A stretch of 64,000 nt of DNA from F23-D06 sp002392325. Lineage in GTDB: Bacteria; Bacteroidota; Bacteroidia; Bacteroidales; WCHB1-69. Of this stretch, positions 38,801 through 47,422 are shown in pieces (position 1 is the first letter of the stretch; every line of letters begins with the position of its first letter). The translations under genes and the position numbers were made by a program. A model generated the notes under the pieces. That model was not told the DNA's origin. It worked only from the letters and a program-made list of their open reading frames with translations, and searched no databases. The DNA lies in assembly GCA_946624065.1 (NCBI GenBank), contig CAMORT010000004.1, positions 1 to 64,000 of the forward strand, read 5' to 3'.

Positions 38801-41800
38801 GAACCTCCAATTCTCCAACCTTGTTTTCTGATAATACCATTAGCAGTAATAGAAGGTACGGCAGGCGTAATAATGTCACCCGCACATGCAACTACATCAG
38901 CAGGTTTAGCAACAATCGGTTTTTGACCAACGAAGAATACTACATCAGCTGTCTTCACGCCGCAATTACCAGCAGCCGTAGAGGTAATAGTCACAGTAAC
39001 GTTGCCAACTGCAACAGGAGTAACAGTAATGTCTACACTTGAACCGCTGTTAGGGACAACATCCACAGAGACCTTAGTGTTATTAGCAGTAGCAGTAATT
39101 GTATTACCTTCATTCATGTTAACAGTAAATGTGTATGCACCACCGGCGATACAAAGCGTATCATTTGTAGTAGGAAGAACCAGATTTGCTGTATCATTAA
39201 CCACGATAGAGACCGGATTAGAAGCAATAGCGCTACCGCAATCGTAACCGACATTAGCAACCAATTCTTTACCATTATCAGAAGCGGTAAGAGGAGTACC
39301 AAGCGTATAAGGAGCACCTCCTAATGTGTAATTAGTGTCGACAACACCAGCAGTCGTATTGTGTGTGATGGTAATGTCAGTCAACTCAATAGCTTCACCA
39401 GCACAGAAGGTCTTAGCAGGAACTGCCAGAGCCAAGGTAGGAGCAACTACAGTATGAACTGTGAGTTCTACAGCATCAGATACTGAAGTACCACAATGGT
39501 TTTTAGCTACATATTCAATGTGTTGTCCATTGTGAGCTGATTCAATAGTCGTAACTATTGTGTGAGTTTCGTAAATTTCCCAATAAGTAGAGCGACCAAG
39601 TGAAGAACTCTCGTCATTCCATGCTGTGACAGTACCTGTAAGTGTCGGTTCGACAGGGCTGCCTGCACAGAACTCAGGCGTACCGGAAACAGTGACAACA
39701 GGCAGGGAATCAACGAACAACTGGCCAACTAATTGGTAAATGGTATCGCAAGAGTTCTCAGCAAATGCATATACATACTTGTGATTCATTCTTCTCTCAA
39801 CAGGAGCAGTGTAATCAAATGCTTCATCGTGAGTAATATCAAAATCAGCTTCAACATTGCTGTCAGACAACTTCATGCCAAAGGTGTTCGCATATTCAGC
39901 AGTCATGGTAACAGGAACATTATCACCGTGGCAATATTGTGTAAGAGCACCAGTAACTGTAAGCGTAGGATTAGCATTGATAGTTACATTCTTTGTAACA
40001 ATACTGTCACAACCGTTTGCTGCAGCAAATGTATCGATAATAGTGTAGGTGTTAGTTCCAGTAGGATCGAATACATAGCTGTAAACAGTACCATTCTGGC
40101 AAGTATAATCGAATGTGCCGCAAGAAGCAGTATCAACAGTAACGGTAGGAACAGGCAATGTGTAAACATTGGCAGCTGTGTAGCCAGCGGTACAACCGTT
40201 GTGGTCTTGTACCCAAACACAGTATGATGTGGGCTGATCCGGATTAGGAGTCAGTGAGTATGCAGGCACAACGAAGGTAGCGTGGTTGGTATCAACATGA
40301 CCATTTTGCCAGATGATAGAATCGAAACCAGGATCAACGATACCGAAGGTGAATTCCTGATTTTCACAGTTGTGGAAATTCGGAGTCGGACGGTTCGGGT
40401 CGCCAGCAAGAGGAGTCAAACTACCAGAGGTCAAATGGATAGAAGGACCAGAAGCCAAGAAGTGGATTACAGGCAATGTGTCAACACATACATAGAAGGA
40501 GTCAACATTAGCACAACCTGTTTGTTCACCAGTAGCTTTAACATAATACCAGCAGCAGAATGTCTCGTCGGTGTAAACATCAACCTCTGCGGTGTTGGAA
40601 CTAGCGTGAGCGCAAACAGAAGTCCACTCATAGTTGAATGTGGTATCGCAATTCACATTAGGAGTAGCTGTAGCGGTCAACTTGCCACCATCCTGACCAT
40701 AGCAGAAGTAGTAGTCACCATGGAGATTATGACCAGTAGAACTAATGGAAATAACAGGTGCACAATCGTTAATTGTAGAAATCGGAATTACAAATGAAGT
40801 GTCGCAACCGGTAGTGTTATCGGTAATGGTAATAGTGTAGTTACCAGCACCCAGACCAGTCCAGGCATCACCCGTAATAGCAGCAGTGTAGTTAACATCG
40901 GTGTTGTCAACAACATACTTCACAGAATTCAAAGTGATAGCACCATTGTAAAGTGCAGGGTCACAAGCTGTGTTGTTGGTGACAGTGTAATCAATATTCA
41001 TCAACAACTCTTCAAGCTCAATAGTAATGTTTCTATTGGAAAGAGTATCGAACACGCAGAGGAATGCGCTGTCAATAACGATAATCTCATAAGCACCCGC
41101 AGGCAAATTGCTGATAGTAGTGCCGTTAGGATAAACGGTTGCGCCACCATCGATGGTGAAGAAGAGTTGAGAATCGTAATTGTCAGAAACAGCGTTAACG
41201 GTGAGTGTACCACTACCTGTACCAACGCAATTGTGATCAGGCGTGATAACCGGTGTCATAGTGATATGAACAGGCTCAAACGGTACAGTCAAAGTATCGT
41301 GCCATTCACAACCGGTAACATTGTCGATAATTTCAACATAGTAATCGTTATCGGACAAAGCACACCATTTGTAGCTCGGTCTGTCAATATCATGATCCAT
41401 CCAAGCACCAGGCAGAGTCAAATGGAATGTGTAGTTATGGATAGCGTCATCGTGAGGATAATCAACATAGATACAACCAGTACCCGGCAAATTCAGCGTG
41501 CTATCGCAACTGTGGTTAGGAGTGATAGTGAAGTGCGGGGTAATGAATGCGCTGTCAACAACTCTGATAGCAACAGGGTTAGAAGCACAATGCAAAGCAG
41601 AAATAGCATAGGTCACATACAAACCACTGTCAAGTTGAGTGAAAGCACCCGTTGCATTAGAATCCATAAACAGAACACCAGGAGCCGGACTAGTAACTAC
41701 ATAATAAGTAGCTGGGACAAGACTGTCCATAGAAACTATGATAGAACCATTCTTGGGCTCAATACACATGATATTCGGAGTGGATACAGCGGAAATGTGA

Positions 41801-44800
41801 GGATAATAAGGATCCAAAACGATATTGGTATCGATCGGATACTCACAATTGGTTGTATTATTGATAGCTAAAACAGTGTAGTTACCAGAATTCAGATTCG
41901 TGAATACATCAACAGTGTCGGGATTCATCGGATCGGAAAGATCAATCAACTTGTAAGTGTAAGCACTGCTCGGGTTGTTCACGGTGATAGAACCAGTACC
42001 AAGTTCGGAACAATCGTGATCCGGAGTAAGCGTTACGGTATAAGTGTAAGGAGGTTTAACGGTGAATACGGTAACATTCGTGTCGTTATCGCACTTGAAG
42101 GTGGAATGAATCTTATGAATGTTGTATGTACCGTCAGCAAGTTGAGTATAATCAGAAGGAAGAATGGTATCGCCAGTAGCAACATCCGTAATAATGTAGT
42201 CGTAATTAGCAGCGCGGCTGATACCGATCTGGTTGTTAGGAACAGTACAATTGTTACCATTAACCGTCGTGATCTCACCAGGAGCGAAGGTCACTTCAAC
42301 AGGTTGCTCAAGAATGATATAATCATAAGAAGCGGTACAATGGTGATCATCAACAACAACAAGCGTATAGGTATCATGCGGCAGGTTGTTGAATTCAATG
42401 GTAGAACCAGGACCAGCAATTTGAGTACCATAACCAGCGATGGTGTAAGTGTAACCAACATGAGTGTTAGCGCTCGTAATGGTAAGTGAACCATTAGCAC
42501 CTACGCCATAGCAGAAGTTATCAGCATGAAGATCAGCAATCGGTTTTTGCGGACCAGGTGTGTTGGAATACATGTGGAAATTCTGATAGAAGTGGCAATC
42601 ACCAGAAGAAACGATGTGGATCACATAGTCGCCTTCAGAAAGACCAGCATAAGTCAAAGTACCATTGTTACCCGGTTTAAGAATACCGTTTACTGTGTAT
42701 GTGTAAGTAGGATTGGTATTGTAGATGTAGAGAACACCATTAGGTGTCACACAATCCGTAACCGTGTCAATAGCGATTTGATGTACACGCGGGGTGTCAG
42801 TCTGGTTGAGAACGGTAACAGGACCAGCGATGAAATGACAATGTTTCGGAGAGTAGATGTGTACACGATAGTTGTCTTGATACAACCAGTTGAACATAAG
42901 AGGAGTAATCACATCAGCCAAACCAGTTTGGGTTTCGCCATCCGTCACATGAGTGTCACTAACGATTTGATATACATAATTCTCAACCTGAGGAATAACT
43001 TGAACTGTGCCGGAATAAGGCGGTTCACAACGATAATTGTGATGCAAAACAGCAAGTTGGAAGTTATTCGGATCAGTTGTGTCAGTCACAACATTAGTCG
43101 TGAATTGACCAGAACAACCATCAGAAGTATAAACGGTGAAGGTGTAGTTACCAGCTTTGAGATCGGTGTAAGTATAAGTGAGAGGACGATAAGGAGCGTA
43201 GATGTCGCCGCTCATAGAGTAACCAACGATATGGGCTGTAGAGTCATTCAAAACATTGATGCTAACAGTACCGTCGCCTTCGATGTCACCACAATAGGTG
43301 TTCGGAGTCTTAACGAATTCGAAGTCAGCAGCAACCGGATTACGATAAACAGTGGGTTCGAAAACGAAGCTGTTAGAACAACCGAGTTCGTCAGAAACGG
43401 TAAGTGTGTAAGTGTGGTTAGCATAAGTAGCAACAACATCAGCAGTAGGAGTGGTCACATTGGTTGACCAGTTGTATTGGATTGCACCAACAGCATTGAT
43501 GATGGTCGGTGTCAAAGTAGTAGCCATCGGCTCACAGAGAGAATCAGGATTTGCGGTAATCTCAATGATCTTGATGGTATTCTCAGGCAATCTGACAAGA
43601 ATCTGATGATCTGCATCAGGTCCGCAAGGAGTAGCAATGTGAATGTTCACGATAGTATCATGATTAACATAGATGCCAGGAGTAACATCCTGTGTGAATG
43701 TCATCTCACTTACTGTAAAGCAGTTGTCAGAAACAGTATTCGGATTGAAGTAAAGGTTATTGCCTACGAAATCAGGAATTTGGATTTCACAAGGACGACC
43801 CGGAACGAGCGGTTGAATGAGGGTGTCAATAGCTGTAACGATAGGAGCTTCACCATCAAAACCATGGATGGTGTAAGTAGCTGTAGCAGAGCAGTTCTTC
43901 AAGTTCGTACCTGTAAGGATTACGGTGTAAGCCGTGTCACAGTTTTCGCAAGCCAGCTTGAACAAGTTGGTTGTGGTATAAGGATTCAAACTGATAGCGG
44001 CACCTTCCCAGAACCAACCAAGGTTTTGATAACCAGGGATGGAGTCAGGCAGGTTGGATTGACCGTTAGCCACAACATAGAAGTTACCATAGTTAGGACA
44101 TACGGTATCGCCATCGTTGTGAGGATAACCGGCATTCTCAGGATGGTCGGTGATGAAAACATTAGGCAAACGATAGAAGTGGATTGCATTAGCGGTATCG
44201 GAAGCAACGCAACCATAAACATCGGTAACCGTCATCACGAAGTGGGTAGAGGTGTTGATCATCTGGTCAACAGGAGAAACCACTGCTTCAAGATAGTTGT
44301 TAGAATCCGGAGCAATAATGGACTGGCCTACCACAGAAATTTGTGACCATTGATATTCATAAGGACGACCTGCATTGATGACGAAGTTGTCATTGAAATG
44401 CATGTTCGTGTTGGTATCGGCACAGAGTTCAAGAGTGTCAAGTGTGATGGCACCATGAACAATATACATAGGAGCGGGTTCATGAATTTGGAAGACAGGA
44501 GTCTTGACAGAAGAATTGCCGCAAACATCCGTTACAACAGCATAGATGGTAACCAGGTCGGTATCAGCAAAGATATCAAGATTGCCGTCAGCCACAACAT
44601 TGGTGTTTTCAAGATAGAAAACAACCGTGTCGATAGTGGTTTCAGGACAATGATAAATCACATGGATAGCGGTGTCGAAGATAGCGCGCAAGGTTGCATA
44701 GTCAGGAGCATTCTCCTTACAGTCATTGTGCAACGGACGAACAGGATCAACATCAACCATACCTTGGATAATCGGTTTGAAATCATTGTTGATAGTGAAG

Positions 44801-47067
44801 ATTTGAACGATAGGATTGGAGAGGTTGCCGCAAGCATCGCGAGCAACATAAGTACGAGTTACAATAGTTTGGCAAACTGTATGAACAGGAACATCCGTAT
44901 ATAATAATGTATCAACATTGGAACAAACGTCGGTGATGGTTCCAACTTCGGCGAATTGGGCAACGGTGTAAGGAGCCGGAACATCGCTGGAGTCGCAACC
45001 GCTCAGGGTCGTTGTCTTATTTCCTAATGTGTCAAATGTGCCAACTGTAGTTGTCCAAGCGATAACAGGATTCTGAATATCTCTTGCGGTAACCGTGAAG
45101 GTACGAACGGTATCGTTGTGACATCCCACATAAGAGACAGCAGCCACAACAACCTTATATGTATCAACATGGTTACAGATAGTAGAAGCGTTAACGGTAT
45201 AGTTCGGAGTAGTTACTGTGGTGAGCAGCACATTGTTCTTATACCAAGCATAAGTCACGGTAGGAGCATTGCCGTTGTATTCAGGTTCCACAGAAGTGAT
45301 GTTGCTGTTCATGGTAACCTCAGCACCCGGACATACAACAAAGTCGAGTTGAGTATTCTCAACGACGAACTCAGGAGTCTGCCACAATTGAATTGTCACA
45401 GAATCGTAACCAACGGAATAAGTACCGGTGTTCTCATTATAAGCATAGAGGTAATAGGTGATTCTGAAGTCGGTGTTCTCAGGATTCAAAGCCGTGAGAT
45501 CAACATACATGGTGTCACCGGATACCACGAAATAACTTGAGCTGTGAGTAGGAAGAGCCATATCATCTTCCGTGTACCATCTGATTTCTGTAGAACATTC
45601 ATCAAGTTCATTCAAGTGAGCGGTCAGTCTGAGCGGAGAATTAGCGCTCAGCACCTCGTTACAGAAATAATAGGTATGGTCACCATTAATGATCGGCGGG
45701 AAGAGGTCTCTCACATTCACATTGACGGTATCAATATCGCCACCGCAACCGATGGTGTCTCCCGTAAGGGCATCATAATAGAAATTGTATTGACGAGCAT
45801 AGAAGGTATAAACACCTGCCACAACCGTCATGTTGTTCAAAGAGGTGAGTCTTGACATGTCGGTAACCCAAGTCACACCGTTCTCTGACCATTGAATCTC
45901 ATGTCCGAGGATGCCAGGCGCATCAAGATCAACTTCTTTTACAAGGCCAAGCAAATCAGCAGCGGTGAAATTCTCGTCACGGCAGAGGTTGGTATCGCGA
46001 GCCACGATATCGGGGTTGATACGGGCATAGAGTTGGAAGGTGTCGATGGAATCAACTTTCCAGTGGTCGCACTCATAAGTACCGAAGAGCACATAGTAGA
46101 GATCATCGGTGCCGTTTGCAGGATAGAAATCATACAAGGTGGAGTCGTTGGGGCCCCAAACTTGACCACGGCCATAAGGGAATGGTGGATCGTCTTCGCA
46201 AATGGATTTCTCATGAGAGGTGGTAATGAGATAGTGCAGGGAGTCTTGAGCAAGAATCACACCACAGCAGCTCTGGTGACCACCGATATACATGGAAGGA
46301 TCTTGTGAACCATCATAAGTGAAGGTATAATCCGTACCGCCTAAACGTTGACGAAGACGGACTACTAAAGAATAATTACCAACTTGTTTCCAAGTGATAC
46401 GAATCTGAGTGGAGGATTGGTCGGAAGCGAGGAAAGGAAGATAGAAGTAGTCAAAGTTGTTCGTGTACATCACATTCGTATAACCTGCAGCGAGATGTCC
46501 CATGTCATGGAACGGAGGAGTAAGTGCATTTGCGATACGAGCACCCGGGAAGTCATTGTGACCGTCAGTATTGCCGCAGTGATAATAATCATTATGATCA
46601 TTACATGCAATGCTACAACCACAAATACCGTCACCGTTTTCAACGATACCGCCAAGCCAGTCAATATTCTGACATTCACCGGCAGCGTTCAACGTTGCAT
46701 AACGCGTGTAAATGGCAAAGTCAGCATAGTCTGACAGATTACCATTCACCAACTGACCATCACGGTAAAGCAACCATTCAATGGACACTTTGTCTCCACA
46801 GTTGGCTCCCGTGGGGAAGTGAATGGTGTAAACGTCAGTGTTTCCAACATAGGCCCTGTTCAGAACATTGTTCAGCACGAGGTCCATGCCAGCACTGGTG
46901 TCTTGAGCAATACCAGTACCATCCAGGTTGGCAATATGCGGGAATGTCTCCGGCTGCATATTCTCAACCCAAAAACAGCACTGATTACTACTTTGCGCTT
47001 GAGCTGTTATGAAGCTCATCATCGTAAGCAAGACGCTTAGAATGCAAATTGATAATAGTTTTTTCAT
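35851..47067 (-). CDS. Giant T9SS-secreted repeat protein (3738 residues)
   Basis: One uninterrupted 11.2-kb frame. It starts with a signal peptide (MKKLLSICILSVLLTMMSF..., cleavage after AQA near residue 24). It ends with a type A T9SS sorting domain from about residue 3661 (LYPNPTTDKVNVRI, then GVYVLQIVSDDAVISRKLVI), so it should be exported through the outer membrane and anchored at the surface. The middle holds dozens of Ig-like units, including SprB-type repeats around 1380-2300 (pattern C-G-G-x-I-x-V ... GNYTFTV ... GC). A later set has the linker IVVNDTANL/TVNDTADL/TVNDTAKL. A globular domain at about 28-285 seems to be repeated at about 3437-3635. Adhesin or surface-layer function is likely but unproven. 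A PorE-like gene lies directly upstream. Confidence 0.85.
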   Translation of the reverse strand: MKKLLSICILSVLLTMMSFITAQAQSSNQCCFWVENMQPETFPHIANLDGTGIAQDTSAGMDLVLNNVLNRAYVGNTDVYTIHFPTGANCGDKVSIEWLLYRDGQLVNGNLSDYADFAIYTRYATLNAAGECQNIDWLGGIVENGDGICGCSIACNDHNDYYHCGNTDGHNDFPGARIANALTPPFHDMGHLAAGYTNVMYTNNFDYFYLPFLASDQSSTQIRITWKQVGNYSLVVRLRQRLGGTDYTFTYDGSQDPSMYIGGHQSCCGVILAQDSLHYLITTSHEKSICEDDPPFPYGRGQVWGPNDSTLYDFYPANGTDDLYYVLFGTYECDHWKVDSIDTFQLYARINPDIVARDTNLCRDENFTAADLLGLVKEVDLDAPGILGHEIQWSENGVTWVTDMSRLTSLNNMTVVAGVYTFYARQYNFYYDALTGDTIGCGGDIDTVNVNVRDLFPPIINGDHTYYFCNEVLSANSPLRLTAHLNELDECSTEIRWYTEDDMALPTHSSSYFVVSGDTMYVDLTALNPENTDFRITYYLYAYNENTGTYSVGYDSVTIQLWQTPEFVVENTQLDFVVCPGAEVTMNSNITSVEPEYNGNAPTVTYAWYKNNVLLTTVTTPNYTVNASTICNHVDTYKVVVAAVSYVGCHNDTVRTFTVTARDIQNPVIAWTTTVGTFDTLGNKTTTLSGCDSSDVPAPYTVAQFAEVGTITDVCSNVDTLLYTDVPVHTVCQTIVTRTYVARDACGNLSNPIVQIFTINNDFKPIIQGMVDVDPVRPLHNDCKENAPDYATLRAIFDTAIHVIYHCPETTIDTVVFYLENTNVVADGNLDIFADTDLVTIYAVVTDVCGNSSVKTPVFQIHEPAPMYIVHGAITLDTLELCADTNTNMHFNDNFVINAGRPYEYQWSQISVVGQSIIAPDSNNYLEAVVSPVDQMINTSTHFVMTVTDVYGCVASDTANAIHFYRLPNVFITDHPENAGYPHNDGDTVCPNYGNFYVVANGQSNLPDSIPGYQNLGWFWEGAAISLNPYTTTNLFKLACENCDTAYTVILTGTNLKNCSATATYTIHGFDGEAPIVTAIDTLIQPLVPGRPCEIQIPDFVGNNLYFNPNTVSDNCFTVSEMTFTQDVTPGIYVNHDTIVNIHIATPCGPDADHQILVRLPENTIKIIEITANPDSLCEPMATTLTPTIINAVGAIQYNWSTNVTTPTADVVATYANHTYTLTVSDELGCSNSFVFEPTVYRNPVAADFEFVKTPNTYCGDIEGDGTVSINVLNDSTAHIVGYSMSGDIYAPYRPLTYTYTDLKAGNYTFTVYTSDGCSGQFTTNVVTDTTDPNNFQLAVLHHNYRCEPPYSGTVQVIPQVENYVYQIVSDTHVTDGETQTGLADVITPLMFNWLYQDNYRVHIYSPKHCHFIAGPVTVLNQTDTPRVHQIAIDTVTDCVTPNGVLYIYNTNPTYTYTVNGILKPGNNGTLTYAGLSEGDYVIHIVSSGDCHFYQNFHMYSNTPGPQKPIADLHADNFCYGVGANGSLTITSANTHVGYTYTIAGYGTQIAGPGSTIEFNNLPHDTYTLVVVDDHHCTASYDYIILEQPVEVTFAPGEITTVNGNNCTVPNNQIGISRAANYDYIITDVATGDTILPSDYTQLADGTYNIHKIHSTFKCDNDTNVTVFTVKPPYTYTVTLTPDHDCSELGTGSITVNNPSSAYTYKLIDLSDPMNPDTVDVFTNLNSGNYTVLAINNTTNCEYPIDTNIVLDPYYPHISAVSTPNIMCIEPKNGSIIVSMDSLVPATYYVVTSPAPGVLFMDSNATGAFTQLDSGLYVTYAISALHCASNPVAIRVVDSAFITPHFTITPNHSCDSTLNLPGTGCIYVDYPHDDAIHNYTFHLTLPGAWMDHDIDRPSYKWCALSDNDYYVEIIDNVTGCEWHDTLTVPFEPVHITMTPVITPDHNCVGTGSGTLTVNAVSDNYDSQLFFTIDGGATVYPNGTTISNLPAGAYEIIVIDSAFLCVFDTLSNRNITIELEELLMNIDYTVTNNTACDPALYNGAITLNSVKYVVDNTDVNYTAAITGDAWTGLGAGNYTITITDNTTGCDTSFVIPISTINDCAPVISISSTGHNLHGDYYFCYGQDGGKLTATATPNVNCDTTFNYEWTSVCAHASSNTAEVDVYTDETFCCWYYVKATGEQTGCANVDSFYVCVDTLPVIHFLASGPSIHLTSGSLTPLAGDPNRPTPNFHNCENQEFTFGIVDPGFDSIIWQNGHVDTNHATFVVPAYSLTPNPDQPTSYCVWVQDHNGCTAGYTAANVYTLPVPTVTVDTASCGTFDYTCQNGTVYSYVFDPTGTNTYTIIDTFAAANGCDSIVTKNVTINANPTLTVTGALTQYCHGDNVPVTMTAEYANTFGMKLSDSNVEADFDITHDEAFDYTAPVERRMNHKYVYAFAENSCDTIYQLVGQLFVDSLPVVTVSGTPEFCAGSPVEPTLTGTVTAWNDESSSLGRSTYWEIYETHTIVTTIESAHNGQHIEYVAKNHCGTSVSDAVELTVHTVVAPTLALAVPAKTFCAGEAIELTDITITHNTTAGVVDTNYTLGGAPYTLGTPLTASDNGKELVANVGYDCGSAIASNPVSIVVNDTANLVLPTTNDTLCIAGGAYTFTVNMNEGNTITATANNTKVSVDVVPNSGSSVDITVTPVAVGNVTVTITSTAAGNCGVKTADVVFFVGQKPIVAKPADVVACAGDIITPAVPSITANGIIRKQGWRIGGSDVDLTVTHMTTAMNGAQLTYYVENFCGETVSDPAILTVNDTADLFVAHTISSDDTLCVGSTFAITDILVNPTNVLSYTVTPAGAITFTKSGDEHVAPGASLTLTGVAAENVTVTITSTDLCGAPKSITIPFVVSEPATIAAIAAPAAVCEGEVLALTAPTITDNGNSNIHAQGWEVKKTGETAFSAFDPTTPMTHAHDGADLRYMVENACGTVYSNVVTITVNDTAKLTAPANATQTVCNNSAIANIVMTTNKPLALSTELTNAGLTVSGNTISGTVSIPSTETFPYSLTGTVSTVSTDCPAYDKTETITITVTEKPVVTLTAPDVVCDGDDISSTYTVVDNGSAITSQGYEISTSTAMLGYYTAWTAAPKATIADHDHYIYYSATNNCGTTTSDTFQLKVAGHATVVIDPSMFRDTCANNPFSDFLIGEPTVTLATDATVAVDTLWLKKEGANYTAIEPTTAIADPTSVVCVVVTECFRDTSNVVALAFDKAPEFANSTPFTTANFTVCEGTPFTDPGLTVGDDNTYDIIANTDGAVTLTWTIDGVAMDFTTAYDHASFDGKDVKLVVSNDCGSVEYSVPAVIRELPVPEMLKDTTVCADPANTFTLSVANENSTSTYEWFGSDNATVATTATATLPAGIVDTVMTFYVVETDKYGCISQNRINVSPDTIASDVITVKVTSKPAFIFTDMAGTVTHDINSSINNSTTAYKWTVDTKCYTDMDTKVFVNFYIYHDGVLIPASEISQYLTTPTTTINGVDHSWNTNQYVEFTSGDGTSTRTDYAFYTTMVNHYPHSNLSGAAYDFDWLYLHFVSSRFFTNTMAQFLQTGDYEIHYELYATDGSEINYYYKDGGVTQKIGGHNYVGATLLTSDVFTIHVDDGPAYDNTEAPEIPEVLNISDEPTVKLYPNPTTDKVNVRIEGMSGNAVVKITTLTGKTVAQKSINIASKSVVEHFDVSEFTPGVYVLQIVSDDAVISRKLVITK

Positions 47068-47170
47068 ACTTGTATTTTTTGATTGTTATAAATTATTTAT
47101 TCTTTTTTCCCTTATTTATCTGTATTTGAGATTCATAGATTACAATACACTATACTAAACTTTCAACCTG

Positions 47171-47178
47171 CAAAAATA
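47171..47178 (-). promoter_or_regulatory. Bacteroidetes -7 box (TATTTTTG) for the giant protein gene
   Basis: TAnnTTTG on the minus strand, 104 nt before the start codon, giving a leader of nearly 100 nt in a very AT-rich 355-nt gap (47068-47422) that otherwise holds only the terminator of the gene upstream. Confidence 0.55.
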
Positions 47179-47362
47179 CATTTTTTTTTCATTCTTATTC
47201 TTTCTGTATTTTTTTTTTATTATTTTTTTTACGGCCACCACTATTTAATAGTTACAAAAACTTTAATATCTCATTTGTTTTTTTAGAATATTGATTTAAG
47301 AATCAAAACATTACATTAAATATAAACGGCAAAGTTATGAACAATTATATAATAATAAAATT

Positions 47363-47390
47363 GTCGGGACTATTATACTAAAGCCCCGAC
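47363..47390 (-). terminator. Probable terminator of the proS-mazG-porE-like operon
   Basis: GTCGGG (47363-47368) pairs with CCCGAC (47385-47390); on the minus strand AATTTTATT follows, a weak T tract. It lies 33 nt after the stop of the OmpA-family gene. Confidence 0.5.
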
Positions 47391-47422
47391 TTTTAAAGGA
47401 AAACGACTGTATTTGGTTGTTT

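Noticed and set aside
35902..43467. Several plus-strand open frames of 200-313 codons opposite the giant gene
   Set aside because: They arise from repeated codon use in the giant gene and lack initiation signals or protein-like composition.
35851..47067. Possible CRISPR or tandem DNA repeats in the giant gene
   Set aside because: Similarity is at the protein level (Ig-like units); no regular direct repeats with spacers were seen in the DNA.
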